A DNA stretch of 64,000 nucleotides from Paenibacillus albiflavus. Lineage in GTDB: Bacteria; Bacillota; Bacilli; Paenibacillales; NBRC-103111. The position numbers and the translations under genes are program-made. This document shows positions 48,493 through 58,167 of this stretch, in pieces (the stretch's first letter is position 1; each line of letters starts with the position of its first letter). The DNA lies in contig NZ_SKFG01000014.1 of the NCBI RefSeq assembly GCF_004344915.1, positions 1-64,000 on the forward strand, read 5' to 3'. The notes beneath the pieces are model-generated. The model did no database searches. It worked only from the letters and a program-made list of their open reading frames with translations, and was not told the DNA's origin.

Positions 48493-50160
48493 ATGTATAG
48501 ACTGCTTATCGTGGATGATCTTCCCATAATCGTCGATGGTCTTCTTGAGCTATTCGAGCAGACCGTTCATTTGCCGCTTGAAGTGATGAAAGCCTATTCA
48601 GGTGAAGAGGCTTTGGAGGTTCTGTCCTATCATCACATAGATATCGTAATTTCCGATATTAAAATGCCTGGACTAGGAGGTATAGAGCTACTTCAAGAGA
48701 TTAATTCCCATTATCATTCCAAAGTTATTTTTCTAACAGGATATAACGATTTTCATTACGCAAGGAACGCGATTACCCATGGAGGTTTCGATTATATTCT
48801 GAAGGTCGAAAGTGATGAGAAAATAATTCAGTCGGTGGAACGAGCCATCGAGAAAATTGAAGAAGAACATAATCAGGAGCAGATGATTGCAAGAGCACAA
48901 TCCACAATGAGATTGGCAATGCCTTCGCTCCAAAAAGAGTATATGTGGGGACTCTTTCAAGGCAAACAGGTAACAGAGGCTCAGTTAGGGCAGGCTTTCA
49001 GAGAAATCGATATTCCGCTCGACGCGACATTGCCGGTTTATCTGCTCATTGGAAGGGTTGACGCCTGGAAAGAGATGTTCAAGACGTCGGATAAAGTACT
49101 GCTTTCCTATGCGCTCCAGAACATCTGTAACGAGTATTTGTCGACGCATGTAAGAAGCTATTCCATTGTATACGAGATATCGAAAATCGTTTGGATGATT
49201 CAACCGAAAGTGTCGGATTCATCGTTTAGTGACTCCGATTGGATTAGAACCCACCGTTATATGAGCGGCATACTAGAGACCGTACAAGCAACCTGCAAGA
49301 GATTGCTGGGGCTATCGGTTTCTTTCCTTCTGGGAAGCGAAGTGACCACATGGAATAACGTCTCAGACCGGTTCCATTCAATAAAATACGGTTTGGTGCA
49401 AGGTCATGGAATGTTTAGTGAGGTCATTATGATCGATAAAGACATCCAGAAACAAGATAACGATAAAATTAGCAGCTATCACGATAGTTTCTATCATGCT
49501 CGAGTTCAATTACTCATGTCATGTCTCGAGAACAATCATCGAGAACAGTTCAACAAGCTGTATGTCGAGCTGACAGCAATATGGAGCGATCAGAGAACTC
49601 CTTATGAGCGGAAGACCGAATTGTACCATTCCCTTTCAGCTGTATTTCTGTTTTATATCCATAAAAATCGAGAAATTCGTGATTTCATGAATACCCTTCT
49701 GGATTTGGATAATCTCTATCGTCATAGCGACTCGACTTCATGGCCGGAATTGATCCAATACTTTTGGCAAATAGCGGATTGCTTTTTCGAATGGAATGCG
49801 CTGCAAGGCACCCAATTGCCAAGGGAGGTCGTGAATAAGGTGCATCGATATATTGAGGAACATATATCTACCGATATTTCCTTAAATGCACTGGCGGATT
49901 ACGTAGATTTAAATCCTTCTTATTTATCTAGACTTTACAAGCAAATCACGGGGATCGGGTTGTCGCAATACGTAAATGACTATCGGAATTTGATCGCCAA
50001 AGACATGCTGCTTAATACTACGATGAAAGTAAATGAAATTGCTATCGCACTTGGATACAACTCGGCACTTGCGTTTATACGCTTTTTCAAAAAGAAGAAC
50101 GAAACGACGCCACAAGAATTCCGAATGGCTCGATCATATAGGCAGAATCAAGGTCAATAA
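48493..50160 (+). CDS. Response regulator with AraC-type output, YesN-like
   Basis: 555 residues. Receiver domain ~1-125 with D55 in VISDIKMPG and K in YILKVES; a long middle region of ~300 residues; a C-terminal AraC double HTH (~455-550) with ISLNALADYVDLNPSYLSRLYKQ and KVNEIAIALGYNSALAFIRFFKK. It starts 13 bases after the kinase gene with GAGGAGG. Probable activator of the binding-protein promoter. Confidence 0.95.
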   Translation: MYRLLIVDDLPIIVDGLLELFEQTVHLPLEVMKAYSGEEALEVLSYHHIDIVISDIKMPGLGGIELLQEINSHYHSKVIFLTGYNDFHYARNAITHGGFDYILKVESDEKIIQSVERAIEKIEEEHNQEQMIARAQSTMRLAMPSLQKEYMWGLFQGKQVTEAQLGQAFREIDIPLDATLPVYLLIGRVDAWKEMFKTSDKVLLSYALQNICNEYLSTHVRSYSIVYEISKIVWMIQPKVSDSSFSDSDWIRTHRYMSGILETVQATCKRLLGLSVSFLLGSEVTTWNNVSDRFHSIKYGLVQGHGMFSEVIMIDKDIQKQDNDKISSYHDSFYHARVQLLMSCLENNHREQFNKLYVELTAIWSDQRTPYERKTELYHSLSAVFLFYIHKNREIRDFMNTLLDLDNLYRHSDSTSWPELIQYFWQIADCFFEWNALQGTQLPREVVNKVHRYIEEHISTDISLNALADYVDLNPSYLSRLYKQITGIGLSQYVNDYRNLIAKDMLLNTTMKVNEIAIALGYNSALAFIRFFKKKNETTPQEFRMARSYRQNQGQ

Positions 50161-50251
50161 ATGTATATGAAATGTCAGTAACGATCTCTTTTGCCTCTCA
50201 ATCTATCCCCTTACAATGGAAGTACAATCGTACACAAGAGGAGGAGAGTAC

Positions 50252-51508
50252 TTGAGAACTTTAACAGCTGTACTACTAGGCGCTGGCAGTAGAGGAAGAT
50301 ATATTTATGGTCCCTATGCAGAGAAGTTTCCGAATGAATTAAAGATTATTGCGGTAGCTGAGCCAGACGATGAACGTAGAAATCGATTTGCAGAGATTCA
50401 TCAGATCGCCCCGGAACATGTCTACGATACTTGGGAGAAAGTATTTGATCAAGGACGATTTGCCGATGTAATGATTATCTGTACACTTGATCGGATGCAT
50501 TATATACCGGCGATGAAAGCGATGGAACTAGGCTATCATGTCCTGTTAGAGAAGCCGATGTCTCCTTCGATGGAGGAGTGTATCGAACTAGAGCAAGCTT
50601 CGCTTAGACATAGGCGTCTGCTCGTTGTAACCCATGTCCTTCGGTATTCCCCTTTCTGGTCGGGGATCAATAAATGCATCGAAGACGGCGAACTCGGAAC
50701 GGTGGGTACGATTCAGTTAACCGAAAACGTCGGTTATCATCATATGACGCACAGTTTCGTACGAGGGAATTGGCGCAATTCAGAGGAGACGAGTCCGATG
50801 ATTCTCGCTAAGTCGTGCCATGATCTGGATATCATCTCCTGGCTTATGAAGCAGCCGTGTACAAGCGTGAGCTCGTACGGTTCTCTACTTCATTTTAGAC
50901 TAGAGAATGCCCCGGAAGGCTCTACCGAACGCTGCATCGATGGCTGCGAGATTGAGAAGGAATGCCCCTTCTCCGCAATGAAAATGTATATGCAGCCACC
51001 GCATCACCCTTGGGCACGTTATATGACGAATGATTTGTCGCAAGAGGGCATCTTAAAAGCGCTAAAAGAAGGACCGTTTGGCCGGTGTGTGTATCGGTGC
51101 GACAACAATGTTGTCGACCATCAGGTCGTCAACATGGAGTTCGCGAATGGAGCGAACGCGTCGTTCATCATGTCAGGGTTGACACAAAGCGGTACGCGCA
51201 GGGTGCAAATCATGGGAACGCAAGGCGAAATCATAGGAGATATGGACAAAGGAGCCTTTACATTATACCGATATGCTTCAGGGGAAAAGATTGAGATTAG
51301 CTGCAATGTGGAAGGCGATGGACATGGAGGCGGTGATGAACGTATGGTAAGCTCTTTCCTAGGGGATGTTCGTCAATTCGATAGCAATCCATCACAAGGC
51401 TTAACTTCTGCAACGGCTTCCTTGCAAAGCCACCTTATGGCATTTGCGGCAGAACATTCGAGACTGCACGAAGGCCTAGCTATCAAAATCAGTAGTTTCA
51501 CTCCTTAA
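50252..51508 (+). CDS. Gfo/Idh/MocA family oxidoreductase
   Basis: 418 residues from TTG 50252, set by GAGGAGGAG; an upstream GTG/ATG reading lacks a site. Rossmann start AVLLGAGSRGRYIYGPYAEKFP, then LLEKPMSPSMEECIELE with the conserved Lys, and a C-terminal substrate domain. A Cys-containing segment (CIDGCEIEKECPFSA) in the middle is typical of one subgroup in Paenibacillus and may bind metal. Likely oxidises a sugar brought in by the adjacent transporter. Confidence 0.92.
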   Translation: MRTLTAVLLGAGSRGRYIYGPYAEKFPNELKIIAVAEPDDERRNRFAEIHQIAPEHVYDTWEKVFDQGRFADVMIICTLDRMHYIPAMKAMELGYHVLLEKPMSPSMEECIELEQASLRHRRLLVVTHVLRYSPFWSGINKCIEDGELGTVGTIQLTENVGYHHMTHSFVRGNWRNSEETSPMILAKSCHDLDIISWLMKQPCTSVSSYGSLLHFRLENAPEGSTERCIDGCEIEKECPFSAMKMYMQPPHHPWARYMTNDLSQEGILKALKEGPFGRCVYRCDNNVVDHQVVNMEFANGANASFIMSGLTQSGTRRVQIMGTQGEIIGDMDKGAFTLYRYASGEKIEISCNVEGDGHGGGDERMVSSFLGDVRQFDSNPSQGLTSATASLQSHLMAFAAEHSRLHEGLAIKISSFTP

Positions 51509-51522
51509 CATTTAGACAACAC

Positions 51523-51556
51523 AAAGAGCCAACTCACTCGAGTAGGCTCTTTTATC
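51523..51556 (+). terminator. Rho-independent terminator (copy B)
   Basis: AAAGAGCC pairs with GGCTCTTT, followed by TATCTTT. Strongly similar to the terminator at 42919, including flanks (GACARCACAAAGAGCC, CTTTCGC). Confidence 0.85.
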
Positions 51557-51572
51557 TTTCGCTAGATTTATT

Positions 51573-52712
51573 TTATGAAAAGAACGTCTTCAATGCCTTA
51601 TAGACTTCGCCTTTTTCCCTAATGATGTAATGCAGGAACTTGGAATTGTTTATGTTGCGATAGGCTGTCATTAAAGTTGAGGAGCGATTATACTGATTGA
51701 CTTCCCCGTAGCCGAACATGTTGCTTCGTTCCATGAGCTGTTCGATCAGCTTCACACAGCGCTCGTTATCTGAAGTCAAATTATCCCCATCAGAAAAATG
51801 AAACGGATAAATGTTATAGTGCGTCGGCGAATAATGTTTATCAATCAATTCGATTGCCGTTTGATAAGCGGATGAGCAGATCGTGCCGCCGCTTTCCCCT
51901 TTGGTAAAAAATTCATGTTCGGTCACGACCTTCGCCTCGGTGTGATGGGCAATGAATACAATTTCGACATGCTCATATTTGGTCCGAAGAAACCGCGTCA
52001 TCCAGAAGAAGAAGCTTCTGGCTACATATTTCTCAAAAGTGCCCATCGAACCCGATGTGTCCATCATGGCAATAATGAGTGCATTTGAATGGGGCAATTC
52101 GATTTCATCCCAAGTTTTATAGCGAAGATCCTCTGGCGATATATGATGGATTCCAGGTTGACCTGTGCTTGCATTGCGCTTTAGATTCTCAAGAATGGTG
52201 CGCTTCTTATCGATATTGGACATAATGCCCTTTTTGCGGATATCGGTAAAGGTGACGTCTTGCTGAGATAGATTATGCTTCTCTTTGTTTTGCAAATTCG
52301 GCAGTTCAAGCTCTTCGAATAGCATGGTTTCCAGCTCGGCTAAATTAACCTCAACCTCGTAATAATCTTCGCCAGCTTGATCGCCAGCACCTTCGCCCTT
52401 ACCTTTGCCTTGCCCTTTGGCAGGAGTTGGATCAACGCCTATGACATCACCGACTTCTGTGTCGCCATCACCCTGCCCTACATGCTTGCTTTTGTTAAAA
52501 TTATATCTTAATCGATATTCATCTAAAGAACGAATCGGCACTTTAATAATTTGTTTTCCATCTGACAAAATGATGCTTTCTTCTGTTACAAGATCAGGCA
52601 TGTTCTGCTTGATGGCTTCTTTCACTTTTTGCTGATGGCGCGATTGATCTTGATATCCCTTGCGATGCAGCGACCAGTCTTCTTTTGATACGATGAATGT
52701 GGATTTATCCAT
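51573..52712 (-). CDS. yhbH: Sporulation protein YhbH (DUF444)
   Basis: 379 residues, near the B. subtilis length. N-terminal [21 protein letters not shown], a Gly/Lys linker ([14 protein letters not shown]) and a VWA-like domain with [25 protein letters not shown], as in DUF444/YeaH proteins. In Bacillus yhbH neighbours prkA and is expressed in sporulation; in E. coli YeaH works with kinase YeaG. It is ~30 kb from the prkA fragment here. RBS GGGGGGA. Confidence 0.96.
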   Translation of the reverse strand: MDKSTFIVSKEDWSLHRKGYQDQSRHQQKVKEAIKQNMPDLVTEESIILSDGKQIIKVPIRSLDEYRLRYNFNKSKHVGQGDGDTEVGDVIGVDPTPAKGQGKGKGEGAGDQAGEDYYEVEVNLAELETMLFEELELPNLQNKEKHNLSQQDVTFTDIRKKGIMSNIDKKRTILENLKRNASTGQPGIHHISPEDLRYKTWDEIELPHSNALIIAMMDTSGSMGTFEKYVARSFFFWMTRFLRTKYEHVEIVFIAHHTEAKVVTEHEFFTKGESGGTICSSAYQTAIELIDKHYSPTHYNIYPFHFSDGDNLTSDNERCVKLIEQLMERSNMFGYGEVNQYNRSSTLMTAYRNINNSKFLHYIIREKGEVYKALKTFFS

Positions 52713-52759
52713 AAAAGAATCCCCCCCGAATGCCTATATCGCGTAAGTTTGTTGTTACT

Positions 52760-52770
52760 CAATATATTCA
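52760..52770 (-). promoter_or_regulatory. Putative sporulation promoter element of yhbH
   Basis: TGAATATATTG on the minus strand, 48 bases upstream of the start, identical in sequence and distance to the element before spoVR. Confidence 0.6.
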
Positions 52771-52795
52771 GACGAGGGGGAGATATGTGATTGTA

Positions 52796-53524
52796 TTACT
52801 CTTTTATTGTAACGGTAACAGGGGAATATTCTGCGATTACCGTTTGTCCATGAACGGATACGCTGCCTGCTGGCGTTAAATCTTTCTCTGTCATAATGCC
52901 GAGTGCAATCGTAAATTTGTTGAACTTTATCGGCACATTGCGCTCTCTACGTACTTCTTCTCCATTTAAGTAGAACACAACTTCATCATTTGCACGGTTA
53001 TACGTTATTTTGTACGTATTGAACTCGCCTTTGTTGAAATTCGTATCCTCTTTAAAAATACAGAAGAATCTTGTCTTGTCCGTCTCTGGAACGGTTACGC
53101 CCGGGAATGGAAGAACAGCGTAGACGCTAGCGTATTTATCATTGCCTGCGAAGAAATCGAGTGCGCCGCCTGTCGAGAAATCAAGTAGGTTCAGGGATAC
53201 GTAACCATCATACAGATCGTTTGGTACGGTATTCTGCGTTCTAGCGCGGATATCGAGCTCGAAGCTGATTTCGCCTTCCTCTGGCACAACAACCTCCTCA
53301 ACGGAGTAGTACATATGCTTGGCATTGTCCAGTATTTGAATTTGATTGTTTTGGCGGCTAAGTGGTGCGCGAACATACAGGATACCATTGCGTACGATGA
53401 CCGTAGCATTTGGCTCGCGATATTCCCAGAAGGAGCCATCAGCAAGTTTGAATCCGCCGATTTTCCAAATATGACCTTCGTTAAGAATCGTATCAAAATC
53501 TCCAAAAACGATCTGTTTCTCCAT
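52796..53524 (-). CDS. Beta-rich hypothetical protein, possibly DUF6081/LamG-like
   Basis: 242 residues without signal peptide. Beta-strand pattern with REPNATVIVRNGILYVRAPL, IQILDNAKHMYYSVEEVVVPEEG and FNTYKITYNRANDEVVFYLNGEEV suggests a concanavalin-like jelly roll. The DNAKHMYYS segment recalls DUF6081 proteins of Bacilli; this is from memory and uncertain. Single gene between yhbH and the prenyltransferase. Start with AAGGAGA. Confidence 0.6.
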   Translation of the reverse strand: MEKQIVFGDFDTILNEGHIWKIGGFKLADGSFWEYREPNATVIVRNGILYVRAPLSRQNNQIQILDNAKHMYYSVEEVVVPEEGEISFELDIRARTQNTVPNDLYDGYVSLNLLDFSTGGALDFFAGNDKYASVYAVLPFPGVTVPETDKTRFFCIFKEDTNFNKGEFNTYKITYNRANDEVVFYLNGEEVRRERNVPIKFNKFTIALGIMTEKDLTPAGSVSVHGQTVIAEYSPVTVTIKE

Positions 53525-53548
53525 GATAAGTCTCCTTGTGTAAATAAT

Positions 53549-54472
53549 TTAGGATTGCAGTAAGCCTTGGATAATGAGCGAGATCATCATAATCATGCCA
53601 CAGTTGATTGTTGCTTTAAGGGATGCTTTCATTAACGGTAAAAATCCGAAAGCCCGATTAGCTCGGTTCAGTCGGCCGTAAGTCAAATAAAGCGGAATTG
53701 CCGTAAGTATGCCAATTAGGGCGTAGAAAGGCAATATCTCTAATATAATGCACAATAGTAGAGAAGCGTATGCTAGAAATAGCAGCAGCTTAGAGAATCC
53801 GAGTGCGCGATCCTCACCCCAAACAACAACCAGCGTTTTCTTGCCAGATTGTTTATCAGCCTGCCAATGCAGAAAGTGATGATTAAACAAGATCAGTGTT
53901 GTTAAGAGTCCAATTGGAAGTGACAATAGAATGGCACGGTAATCAAAGCTGCTCGTCTGCACATAATAAGAGCCTGCAATTGGCAATACACCGAAAGCTA
54001 GCAGAATCCCAATCTCACTGTAGCCTTTGCCTCGATAGCCAAATTTAAGAGGCGGAGCCACGTAGAAATAGGCGATAAATCCACCTAGTGCACCGAATAC
54101 GATCACAGGCCAGCCGCTCATTATAGATAGTAGAATCGCAGCTAGTACAGCAATGCTAAAAATAATCCATGTGAATCGTGCGAATGTTTCTTCCTTCATC
54201 GTTCCGCTTGCCAGAAATCCTGAGTTTGTGGAAATCGTGCCATCCATTTCCTTCGCAGCGACATCCACCCCATTACGATAATCCCATAAATCATTGATCA
54301 GATTAGAAAATAAATGCGCTGCACCGGAACCTATTAATGTGATGATCAAAAGCAGCGCATGGAATTTGCCTGCCCAAACATAAGCGGCTAAAGCGCCGAG
54401 GATAACGGGAATGAGCATGATCGGTAGAACTTGAATACGTGATGCTTTCATATAAAGCTTAACTTGGCTCAT
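53549..54472 (-). CDS. UbiA/MenA-family prenyltransferase
   Basis: 307 residues from ATG 54472, which has GGAGGT ~10 bases upstream; the ATG six codons earlier overlaps that site. Nine or so helices and the two Asp motifs NDLWDYRNGVD and HWQADKQSGKKTL of UbiA enzymes. Resembles MenA (DHNA octaprenyltransferase) of menaquinone synthesis, but other UbiA types are possible. Confidence 0.88.
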   Translation of the reverse strand: MSQVKLYMKASRIQVLPIMLIPVILGALAAYVWAGKFHALLLIITLIGSGAAHLFSNLINDLWDYRNGVDVAAKEMDGTISTNSGFLASGTMKEETFARFTWIIFSIAVLAAILLSIMSGWPVIVFGALGGFIAYFYVAPPLKFGYRGKGYSEIGILLAFGVLPIAGSYYVQTSSFDYRAILLSLPIGLLTTLILFNHHFLHWQADKQSGKKTLVVVWGEDRALGFSKLLLFLAYASLLLCIILEILPFYALIGILTAIPLYLTYGRLNRANRAFGFLPLMKASLKATINCGMIMMISLIIQGLLQS

Positions 54473-54542
54473 GCTGATTTTTACCTCCATTGTAGCGATA
54501 AGTACAAATAAGAATAGTATAAATCATTTAGAGCTAAAGAAT

Positions 54543-55247
54543 CTAGAGATGCTTTTTGGTGACTTGTTCGACTTTGGATAAATGTTGCAGCATGGTATTA
54601 CTAGCTAGCACGGAATTTTTGGTTTTGATGGCTTCGTAAATCGATAAATGCTCTGCTAGCAACCGTTCAGCAGTCGCGCGTTCACTATAGAACCATAGTT
54701 TGCGAGATTCTCCAATACTCTCTCCGATACGCTGATTGAGGGATTCCATTAATTGGATCATTAGTCGGTTATGGCTTGCTTGTGCAATCTGCAAATGAAA
54801 GGCTGCATCCGCTACTTCACTTTGCGTCTCATCGTCAACAGAATTAATCATAAGCTGGATAATTTGCTCTAAAGCTTCAAGATCCTCCTCTGTGCGTCGC
54901 TCAGCCGCAAGCGCTGAACAGCCTGATTCGATATATTTCCGCGCTTCAATAACTTCCCTGAGTGAATCCATTGATGGAGATAATACGTTCTTATTCGGGT
55001 CGTTTTCGATTGGCAATTGTTTGCTGACGAAGGTGCCGCCACCATGCTTGATATCAATATATCCCATCGCTTTGAGCGCACTTAGTGCTTCTCTTATCGT
55101 GGAACGACCGACATCATAGCCATTAGCCAGATCAGCTACTGTAGGCAGTCGGCTGCCAGGTGAGTATTCCCCTGATACAATTCGATTTAATAAGTGTTGC
55201 TGTACTATTTCAGAGCCTTTGGGGGGCCTCACCATATTGAACGACAT
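54543..55247 (-). CDS. GntR regulator, FadR/GlcC/LldR-type
   Basis: 234 residues from ATG 55247 (GGAGGT). GntR winged HTH at ~10-75 (LPTVADLANGYDVGRSTIREALSALKAMGYI, HGGGTFV) and an FCD ligand domain with D/H metal ligands (AAFHLQIAQASHN, LAEHLSIYEAI). It is divergent from the glycolate-oxidase-type operon and very probably senses lactate or glycolate. Confidence 0.92.
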   Translation of the reverse strand: MSFNMVRPPKGSEIVQQHLLNRIVSGEYSPGSRLPTVADLANGYDVGRSTIREALSALKAMGYIDIKHGGGTFVSKQLPIENDPNKNVLSPSMDSLREVIEARKYIESGCSALAAERRTEEDLEALEQIIQLMINSVDDETQSEVADAAFHLQIAQASHNRLMIQLMESLNQRIGESIGESRKLWFYSERATAERLLAEHLSIYEAIKTKNSVLASNTMLQHLSKVEQVTKKHL

Positions 55248-55278
55248 AAGAACCTCCATAAAATTAATCTAAAATGAA

Positions 55279-55336
55279 TATACATCTATTTTAGTATAAG
55301 TTATAATGTATCAAAAGTCATCTGATCACCTGATCA
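55279..55336 (+). promoter_or_regulatory. Promoter and palindromic operator of the glcDF operon
   Basis: TATACA (55279-55284), 17-base spacer, TATAAT (55302-55307). TGATCACCTGATCA (55323-55336), two palindromic TGATCA blocks, lies just after the start of transcription, a good block site for the GntR regulator. Confidence 0.55.
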
Positions 55337-55362
55337 ATTATAAACTATTGGAGGTATACCCC

Positions 55363-56778
55363 ATGATCGACTCTTTAATAAGTCAGAAGCTTCGCAATAT
55401 TGTTGGTGAAGCTAATTTCAAGGAGGATAAAGAGGCTCTTGTCGCTTATTCCTATGACGCAACTCCTATGTACCAACAACTCCCAGACGGTGTCATTTTC
55501 CCTAGCTCAACACAGCAGGTTTCCGAAATTCTTAAAGTACTTAATGAGCATCGTATACCTGTAGTTGGTAGAGGAGCGGGCAGCAACTTGTCTGCTGGGA
55601 CGATCCCAGTCGAAGGCGGCGTTGTTATGGTCATGAACAAGATGAACAAGCTTATTGAGATTGATACCGACAATTTGACCGCAACGGTTCAGCCTGGCCT
55701 GAATACGAAAGAATTTCATATGGCCGTAGAGAAACACGGACTCTTCTATCCGCCAGATCCGAGCAGTATGGTTATTTCTACGCTTGGCGGCAACATCATG
55801 GAATGTGCTGGTGGATTAAGAGGTTTAAAATATGGTACGACCAAAGACTATGTAATTGGGCTTGAAGCTGTTCTGCCATCCGGTGAGATTATTCGAACTG
55901 GCGGCAAGTTATATAAGGATGTAGCAGGCTATGACTTAACGAAGCTGTTAGTAGGTTCAGAAGGTACGCTTGCGATTATTACAGAAGCGATTGTGAAGCT
56001 GCTTCCTGCGCCGAAGTATAAGAAAACGATGCTTGCGATGTATAAGAATATTCATGATGCAGCAACCAGTGTGAGCAAAATCATCGGCAACCGCATCATC
56101 CCTGCTACGCTAGAATTTATCGATAATCCTACCCTTCGAGTTGTTGAAGAATTCAACAAAATCGGACTTCCTACGGATATGGAAGCGGTTCTATTAATTG
56201 AACAAGATGGCTTGGACGAGAACGTCGTGAATCAAGATATCGATGCGATGATTCGTATTTGTGAAGAACAGAATGCAGCCGAAGTAAAAGTAGCAAGCAA
56301 TGCAGAGGAAGCGGGTAAGCTGATGATGGCTCGCCGCAGCGCATTGTCCACATTAGCTCGTATTAAGCCAACTACGATTCTGGAAGATGCCACTGTTCCT
56401 CGTTCCAAAATTGCCGATATGGTTCTAGAGATTAATCGAATCGCACAAAAATATAACGTGCCGATCTGTACCTTCGGTCATGCTGGTGACGGCAATCTGC
56501 ACCCGACTTGTGCGACGGATGCTCGCGATCATGATGAAATTCATCGTGTGGAGCTTGCATTTGATGAAATATTTGAAGCAGCGATTCGACTTGGCGGGAC
56601 AATTACAGGTGAGCATGGCGTTGGTATGGTGAAAGCGCCTTATCTAGAATGGAAAGTTGGACCTGCTGGAATTGAATTGATGAAAGGCATTAAACGTGCT
56701 TTTGATCCAAACAACATTATGAATCCGAACAAAATCTTTGCTAAAGAGTCACGCAAAAGGGTGGTGGTTCAACAATGA
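55363..56778 (+). CDS. glcD: Glycolate oxidase subunit GlcD (FAD-linked)
   Basis: 471 residues from ATG 55363 (TTGGAGG). FAD-binding PCMH domain (VVGRGAGSNLSAGTIPVEGGVVM, DPSSMVISTLGGNIMECAGGLRGLKYG) and FAD oxidase C-terminal domain (CTFGHAGDGNLHPT, GTITGEHGVGMVKAPYLEW). Oxidises glycolate or D-lactate, handing electrons to the Fe-S subunit encoded next, with a 4-base overlap. Confidence 0.95.
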   Translation: MIDSLISQKLRNIVGEANFKEDKEALVAYSYDATPMYQQLPDGVIFPSSTQQVSEILKVLNEHRIPVVGRGAGSNLSAGTIPVEGGVVMVMNKMNKLIEIDTDNLTATVQPGLNTKEFHMAVEKHGLFYPPDPSSMVISTLGGNIMECAGGLRGLKYGTTKDYVIGLEAVLPSGEIIRTGGKLYKDVAGYDLTKLLVGSEGTLAIITEAIVKLLPAPKYKKTMLAMYKNIHDAATSVSKIIGNRIIPATLEFIDNPTLRVVEEFNKIGLPTDMEAVLLIEQDGLDENVVNQDIDAMIRICEEQNAAEVKVASNAEEAGKLMMARRSALSTLARIKPTTILEDATVPRSKIADMVLEINRIAQKYNVPICTFGHAGDGNLHPTCATDARDHDEIHRVELAFDEIFEAAIRLGGTITGEHGVGMVKAPYLEWKVGPAGIELMKGIKRAFDPNNIMNPNKIFAKESRKRVVVQQ

Positions 56779-58136
56779 GCCAAACATCCATTAAACCGCT
56801 AGTTGCTACTGCTTCCAAAGATCCACTTGCCGAGCGGATGATGCTATCGCTCAGTTATGATGAATTAACGAATTGTATGCGTTGTGGCTTCTGCCAAGCT
56901 GCTTGTCCAACATTCAAGGAGACAGGCTATGAAGCAGCGTCCCCTCGCGGACGAATTGCTTTAATGAAGGCTGTTGTCGATGGCATTATGGAACCAGACG
57001 AGACGTTCCGCGCTCAGATGGACTTATGTATCGGCTGTCGTGCTTGTGAGCCTGTGTGTCCTGCCGATGTTAAATATGGGCATCTGATTGAAGGCACGAA
57101 AGCAGCGATGGAAGATAGCGCAAAGCATAGATGGTGGGTGAAATCCGCCCGCAATCTCGCCTTCAAGCATGTATTTCCTAATCACGGAAGAGTTCGAATC
57201 ATGGGCTTCGGGATGAAAACTTATCAGCGTTATGGCTTGAGATGGTTAATCCGCAAGACTGGATTCATGAAGGTATTCCCGACACATATGAAGCAGATGG
57301 AAACGATATTGCCAGATGCTTCGTCTAAAGGTGTTGTTGAGCATTTAGGTACATATTACCCAGCTAAGGGCAAGCCGATTGCAACAGTCGGTATGTTCAG
57401 AGGCTGTATTATGGACGTATTGTTTACAGAGACGAATATAAACACGGTTAAGCTGTTGTCAGAAGCAGGATTTAATGTTGTTATTCCTGAAGCGCAAAGC
57501 TGCTGCGGAGCTCTCTATGCGCATAGTGGGGAGCTTGAACAGGCGAAGGAGCATGCGCGAAACAATATTAAAGTATTCCAAGAGGCTGACGTAGATTATA
57601 TTATTTCGAACGCAGGAGGTTGTGGCGCACTTCTTGTCGAATATAGTCATCTATTGCATGATGATCCGAACTATGCGGAACAGGCGAAGCATTTTGCCGA
57701 AAGCGTCAGAGATGTAAGTCAAATCGTTCTTGAAAAAGGCAATATTCCTACTTTTCAAGATAATGCGGATGAACCGACGCCGATCACTTATCAGGATTCC
57801 TGTCATTTGCGCAATGTGATGAAATCAAGCAACGCACCACGGAATCTGATCGCTCGGGCAGCAAATGTGAAGTTTATCGAGCTGCAAGGCTCTGACACTT
57901 GCTGCGGCTCAGGAGGAATTTACAATCTGGTTCAACCGGAAATGTCGCTTCAGATCCTAGATCACAAAATGGAGCATGTTAAAGAAACGAAGGCGCATTA
58001 TTTGCTAACGAGCAATCCGGGTTGTCTGCTTCAGATGAAGCTGGGCATTGAGCGCGAGAACATGTCTGATCAGATGAAGGCTGTGCATATCGTCGATTTC
58101 CTATATGAACGAATCCATGCAGTAGAGGAGAAATAG
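56775..58136 (+). CDS. glcF: Glycolate oxidase iron-sulfur subunit GlcF
   Basis: 453 residues. Two 4Fe-4S sets: CMRCGFCQAACPTF (~35-48) and CIGCRACEPVCPADVKYG (~85-102); two CCG domains of the heterodisulfide-reductase type (SCCGALYAHSGEL, DTCCGSGGIYNL). Passes electrons from GlcD to the quinone pool at the membrane. Confidence 0.95.
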   Translation: MSQTSIKPLVATASKDPLAERMMLSLSYDELTNCMRCGFCQAACPTFKETGYEAASPRGRIALMKAVVDGIMEPDETFRAQMDLCIGCRACEPVCPADVKYGHLIEGTKAAMEDSAKHRWWVKSARNLAFKHVFPNHGRVRIMGFGMKTYQRYGLRWLIRKTGFMKVFPTHMKQMETILPDASSKGVVEHLGTYYPAKGKPIATVGMFRGCIMDVLFTETNINTVKLLSEAGFNVVIPEAQSCCGALYAHSGELEQAKEHARNNIKVFQEADVDYIISNAGGCGALLVEYSHLLHDDPNYAEQAKHFAESVRDVSQIVLEKGNIPTFQDNADEPTPITYQDSCHLRNVMKSSNAPRNLIARAANVKFIELQGSDTCCGSGGIYNLVQPEMSLQILDHKMEHVKETKAHYLLTSNPGCLLQMKLGIERENMSDQMKAVHIVDFLYERIHAVEEK

Positions 58137-58167
58137 AAACTTTTCTAATAGGAGTGATTTTGAGACA

